Below, one piece after another: positions 12,534 to 14,040 of a DNA stretch of 14,040 bases. This stretch comes from Candidatus Falkowiibacteriota bacterium (GTDB lineage: Bacteria; Patescibacteriota; Patescibacteriia; Patescibacteriales; SZUA-104). Within the stretch, counting starts at the first letter, position 1, and the number at the start of each line of letters is the position of its first letter. A model generated the notes under the pieces. That model did not search any database and was not told where the DNA came from. It saw only the letters and a program-made list of their open reading frames with translations. Made by a program: the position numbers and the translations under genes. Where the stretch lies: positions 1 to 14,040 of the forward strand of contig JALUVW010000047.1 in NCBI GenBank assembly GCA_027020105.1, given 5' to 3'.

Positions 12534-12764
12534 ATGACAAAACTCATCAAGCTGATTCAAAAAAGAGTTAACGGCTTAATCGCGTCGTTAATAGTTTCCG
12601 GCATCATAATGATGATGTTGGCCGTTTTGATTGTTTGGAGCCCGTTAATACTTCAATTGGCCGTGGGACTGTTTTTGGTTATTTTCGCTTATATGCTGTT
12701 TTTCTCGGCGTATAAGGTGTGGTCCGTTAAAAAGGAAATTGAGAAACATTTTAAATTAAAGTAG
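12534..12764 (+). CDS. Small membrane protein of unknown function
   Basis: This 76-residue protein starts MTKLIKLIQKRVNGLIAS, then has two closely spaced hydrophobic segments (about 15-37 and 39-60), and ends with a charged tail KKEIEKHFKLK. The start is set by a strong Shine-Dalgarno (aaggagg, 12521-12527) six bases before the ATG. A longer in-frame TTG start (12468) is rejected because it lies inside the inverted repeat. I do not recognise a family. It stands between the ligase-like gene and a lipoprotein gene, with a long possible regulatory leader. Confidence 0.8.
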   Translation: MTKLIKLIQKRVNGLIASLIVSGIIMMMLAVLIVWSPLILQLAVGLFLVIFAYMLFFSAYKVWSVKKEIEKHFKLK

Positions 12765-12781
12765 TGACCGCGCGATTCGCG

Positions 12782-12835
12782 GGAACAGGTCAAGCGTTCG
12801 CGGCTCCCTCCGCGGCGGCGAACGGCGTTTGTTCC
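12782..12835 (+). repeat. Nested GC-rich inverted repeat in the 12765-12958 spacer
   Basis: ggaaca (12782-12787) pairs with tgttcc (12830-12835). Inside, cgttcgc (12795-12801) pairs with gcgaacg (12818-12824). The stretch is much richer in GC than its neighbours. It follows the stop of the 76-residue gene by 17 bases but has no T run. Confidence 0.6.
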
Positions 12836-12866
12836 GGTGTTTAAAAATCGTATTTTGCCGCCATGA

Positions 12867-12885
12867 GGGCGAGCGCCGCTCGCCC
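12867..12885 (+). repeat. Perfect REP-like palindrome
   Basis: gggcgagcg-c-cgctcgccc: nine perfect pairs around one base, flanked by ctacgg. Its form is that of dispersed REP-type palindromes seen in many bacteria. Confidence 0.75.
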
Positions 12886-12912
12886 CTACGGAGCATGGTT
12901 TTTGAATGTATT

Positions 12913-12951
12913 GGGGTTGTCTAGGGTTTAGGGTTTTGGGTTTAACGTTTA
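12913..12951 (+). repeat. G-rich heptamer array, possible G-quadruplex, before the lipoprotein gene
   Basis: gggttta, gggtttt, gggttta, acgttta (12924-12951) at a 7-nt period. With the gggg at 12913-12916 there are four G-runs spaced 7, 4 and 4, meeting the usual G-quadruplex pattern. It ends seven bases before the lipoprotein ATG, which has no Shine-Dalgarno. Confidence 0.7.
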
Positions 12952-12958
12952 AAATTGT

Positions 12959-13423
12959 ATGAAGAGAATATTTTTATTTTTTATAATTTTGATTTTTGTG
13001 TTGGCCGGGTGCGGCCAGAAAAAAGAGGCGATTACGGACCGTCCGGCGGGGAACGGCGGCTTTTATTATCAAAATAAAGGCCTGGGATTCGCCGTTACCT
13101 TGCCCCCGGAATTTTTGTATTATCAGACACAGCGGAAAAAGTCGGGTGATTTCACCGATATTGAGTTTTTCGTGCCCACCTCCGATACCGGTTACCGGCA
13201 AGAAGTCCCCGGATACGGAAAGCCGATAGTGGTAAGAATTTTCAAAAAAGAAGCATGGGAAAAAATTGACGGAACGGACGAAGCGTCCGATTACAATAAA
13301 GTGGGAGAAAAAAACGGAAAAGTTTATACTGTTAAATTTTGGAAAGACGCGCCGAGGGATTGGAGCGATAAGTGGACGGATGATATGAAGAAAAAGATAC
13401 TTGACTTTTTTGAAATAAAATAG
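12959..13423 (+). CDS. Small lipoprotein of unknown function
   Basis: This 154-residue protein has a typical lipoprotein signal peptide, MKRIFLFFIILIFVLAGC, with lipobox LAGC and lipidated C18. The mature part begins with a short Lys/Glu/Asn-rich linker, then a beta-rich segment (YYQNKGLGFAVTLPPEF, DIEFFVPTSD) and a Lys/Trp-rich C-terminal part (FWKDAPRDWSDKWTDD). The GLGFAVTLPP turn is often seen in small extracytoplasmic proteins, but I cannot name a family. A short palindrome (cggacg-aag-cgtccg, 13275-13289) lies in frame. A strong terminator follows, so it probably ends its transcript. Confidence 0.82.
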   Translation: MKRIFLFFIILIFVLAGCGQKKEAITDRPAGNGGFYYQNKGLGFAVTLPPEFLYYQTQRKKSGDFTDIEFFVPTSDTGYRQEVPGYGKPIVVRIFKKEAWEKIDGTDEASDYNKVGEKNGKVYTVKFWKDAPRDWSDKWTDDMKKKILDFFEIK

Positions 13424-13433
13424 CGACAGCCTT

Positions 13434-13463
13434 AAACCGCCCTGTTTATCGGGCGGTTTTTTT
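13434..13463 (+). terminator. Strong terminator after the lipoprotein gene
   Basis: aaaccgccc (13434-13442) pairs with gggcggttt (13451-13459) around an eight-base loop. A run of seven T (13457-13463) completes it. Confidence 0.92.
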
Positions 13464-13696
13464 GTTGATTTTTGGCGAAAAAGGTGGTAAGATGAAATCA
13501 GATGGAGGGATATCCCGATAGGTTGATTTTTTAGTTTTTGACACGACCCCGCCCATAACGCCGAAATGGCGAAAGCAGTCGTTCTAAAACGTTTATTAAA
13601 TTATATATTAAATTATAATTCAGAAATTGAAAATTTTTATATTTTTTCCATTTTTTAAATTTTACGTTATTACCGCCGTCTATTGTCTAAAAAATT
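13464..13696 (+). other. Structured AT-rich intergenic region before the last gene
   Basis: No gene was found in this 233-bp stretch. It holds a palindrome gggatatccc (13507-13516) enclosed by aatca/tgatt and followed by T6. Next is a nested hairpin with outer arms acgac (13543-13547) and gtcgt (13578-13582) and inner cgcc/ggcg (13559-13562/13568-13571). Then comes an exact 12-nt tandem duplication of tattaaattata (13594-13617) and a TATAAT (13614-13619) 77 bases before the next ATG. The TATAAT has no good -35 box. It could encode a small RNA, but this is unproven. Confidence 0.45.
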
Positions 13697-14040
13697 ATGG
13701 CAAATCCAAAACTATCATACAGAGAGGAGAGCCCTCTAACCGTAAATCGCAATGTCAAAAAACTGTTTCAGGTGATTTATCAGGAGCAGACCAAGAAAGA
13801 AGACGACTTGGAAGTGCCCAAAATAAAGGTCTCGGAATTTATTTCCAAGATGGCTTTTTATTACGAAAAACTTAGAAACACCATAGACTATAAAGAAGAG
13901 TATTTGTTGCGCAAGGACGCGATTTTGAGAATATTGAGGCGGCTTATCGTTATTGAGGGCGCCATATCAACCCAACAATTAAAAACCGACGATGTCGCCA
14001 AAAATTTGCTGACGGAATTGATACGCGCCGGTTATTTGCC
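13697..14040 (+). CDS. Unrecognised protein, N-terminal part (gene continues past the window)
   Basis: From the ATG at 13697 the frame is open for 114 codons to the window end. The peptide starts MANPKLSYREESPLTVNRNV and continues with KIKVSEFISKMAFYYEKLRN, a long basic helix-like stretch (EEYLLRKDAILRILRRLIVI) and IRAGYLP. It is soluble-looking, charged and mostly helical, with no signal peptide or membrane segment in this part. I do not recognise a family. Composition and lack of a Shine-Dalgarno match the other genes. A competing + frame at 13627-13875 is rejected. Confidence 0.8.
   Translation, partial: MANPKLSYREESPLTVNRNVKKLFQVIYQEQTKKEDDLEVPKIKVSEFISKMAFYYEKLRNTIDYKEEYLLRKDAILRILRRLIVIEGAISTQQLKTDDVAKNLLTELIRAGYL

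Noticed and set aside
13538..13543. TTGACA as the -35 box for the last gene
   Set aside because: No -10-like hexamer is found 16-18 bp downstream.
13627..13875. 82-residue + frame before the last gene
   Set aside because: It overlaps the 13697 frame, starts in AT-rich spacer, and has no domain. The 13697 frame stays open to the window end with composition like the other genes.

Overview
All 18 protein-coding genes recognised here lie on the + strand. The window looks like a small-genome bacterium of the Candidate Phyla Radiation (Patescibacteria), most likely a Parcubacteria-type lineage. This is an inference from reduced core proteins (a 614-residue AlaRS without its C-terminal domain, an RpoA without an alpha-CTD, a short L13), near-absence of Shine-Dalgarno sites, AT-rich Lys/Glu-rich coding, and spacers full of short repeats. 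No 16S rRNA or tRNA gene was seen.

Layout: (1) 1-720, a membrane-anchored lytic transglycosylase with a strong SD and a good terminator. (2) 789-2633, alaS. (3) 2678-7432, a ribosomal/transcription operon starting at a near-consensus promoter (TTGACT-17 bp-TATAAT) and ending at a strong terminator: infA, rpmJ, rpsM, rpsK, rpsD, rpoA, rplQ, rplM, rpsI. The order is the usual bacterial one, but secY/adk/map do not precede infA. (4) 7449-12353, envelope glycan genes: a Wzx/MOP-type flippase, a GT4 glycosyltransferase, a DUF192 lipoprotein, and an O-antigen ligase/polymerase-like protein overlapping it by ATGA. (5) 12365-13463, a 76-residue membrane protein behind a long inverted repeat, repeat-rich intergenic DNA, then a small lipoprotein and a terminator. 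(6) 13697 to the end, the 5' part of an unrecognised gene.

The most unusual feature is the repeats. Seven-nucleotide-period tandem repeats (units such as gataaca, caaaact, aaattac, gatttaa, gggttta) occur at many places, both between and inside genes. Between ribosomal genes they are arranged as inverted arms that can fold into hairpins of about 25-30 bp. These fill almost the whole spacer and would bring the upstream stop codon within a few nucleotides of the next start codon, at junctions with no Shine-Dalgarno. I propose, as inference only, that these hairpins bridge stop to start and promote translational coupling. A second structure, a 22-bp inverted repeat at 12398-12524, would pair with part of the only SD in its region. 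Palindromic elements are also carried in frame inside the ligase-like gene.

How the genes work together: the ribosomal block supplies 30S/50S proteins, IF-1 and the RNA polymerase alpha subunit. The flippase, glycosyltransferase and ligase-like genes plausibly assemble and export a surface glycan. The transglycosylase and lipoproteins act at the cell envelope.
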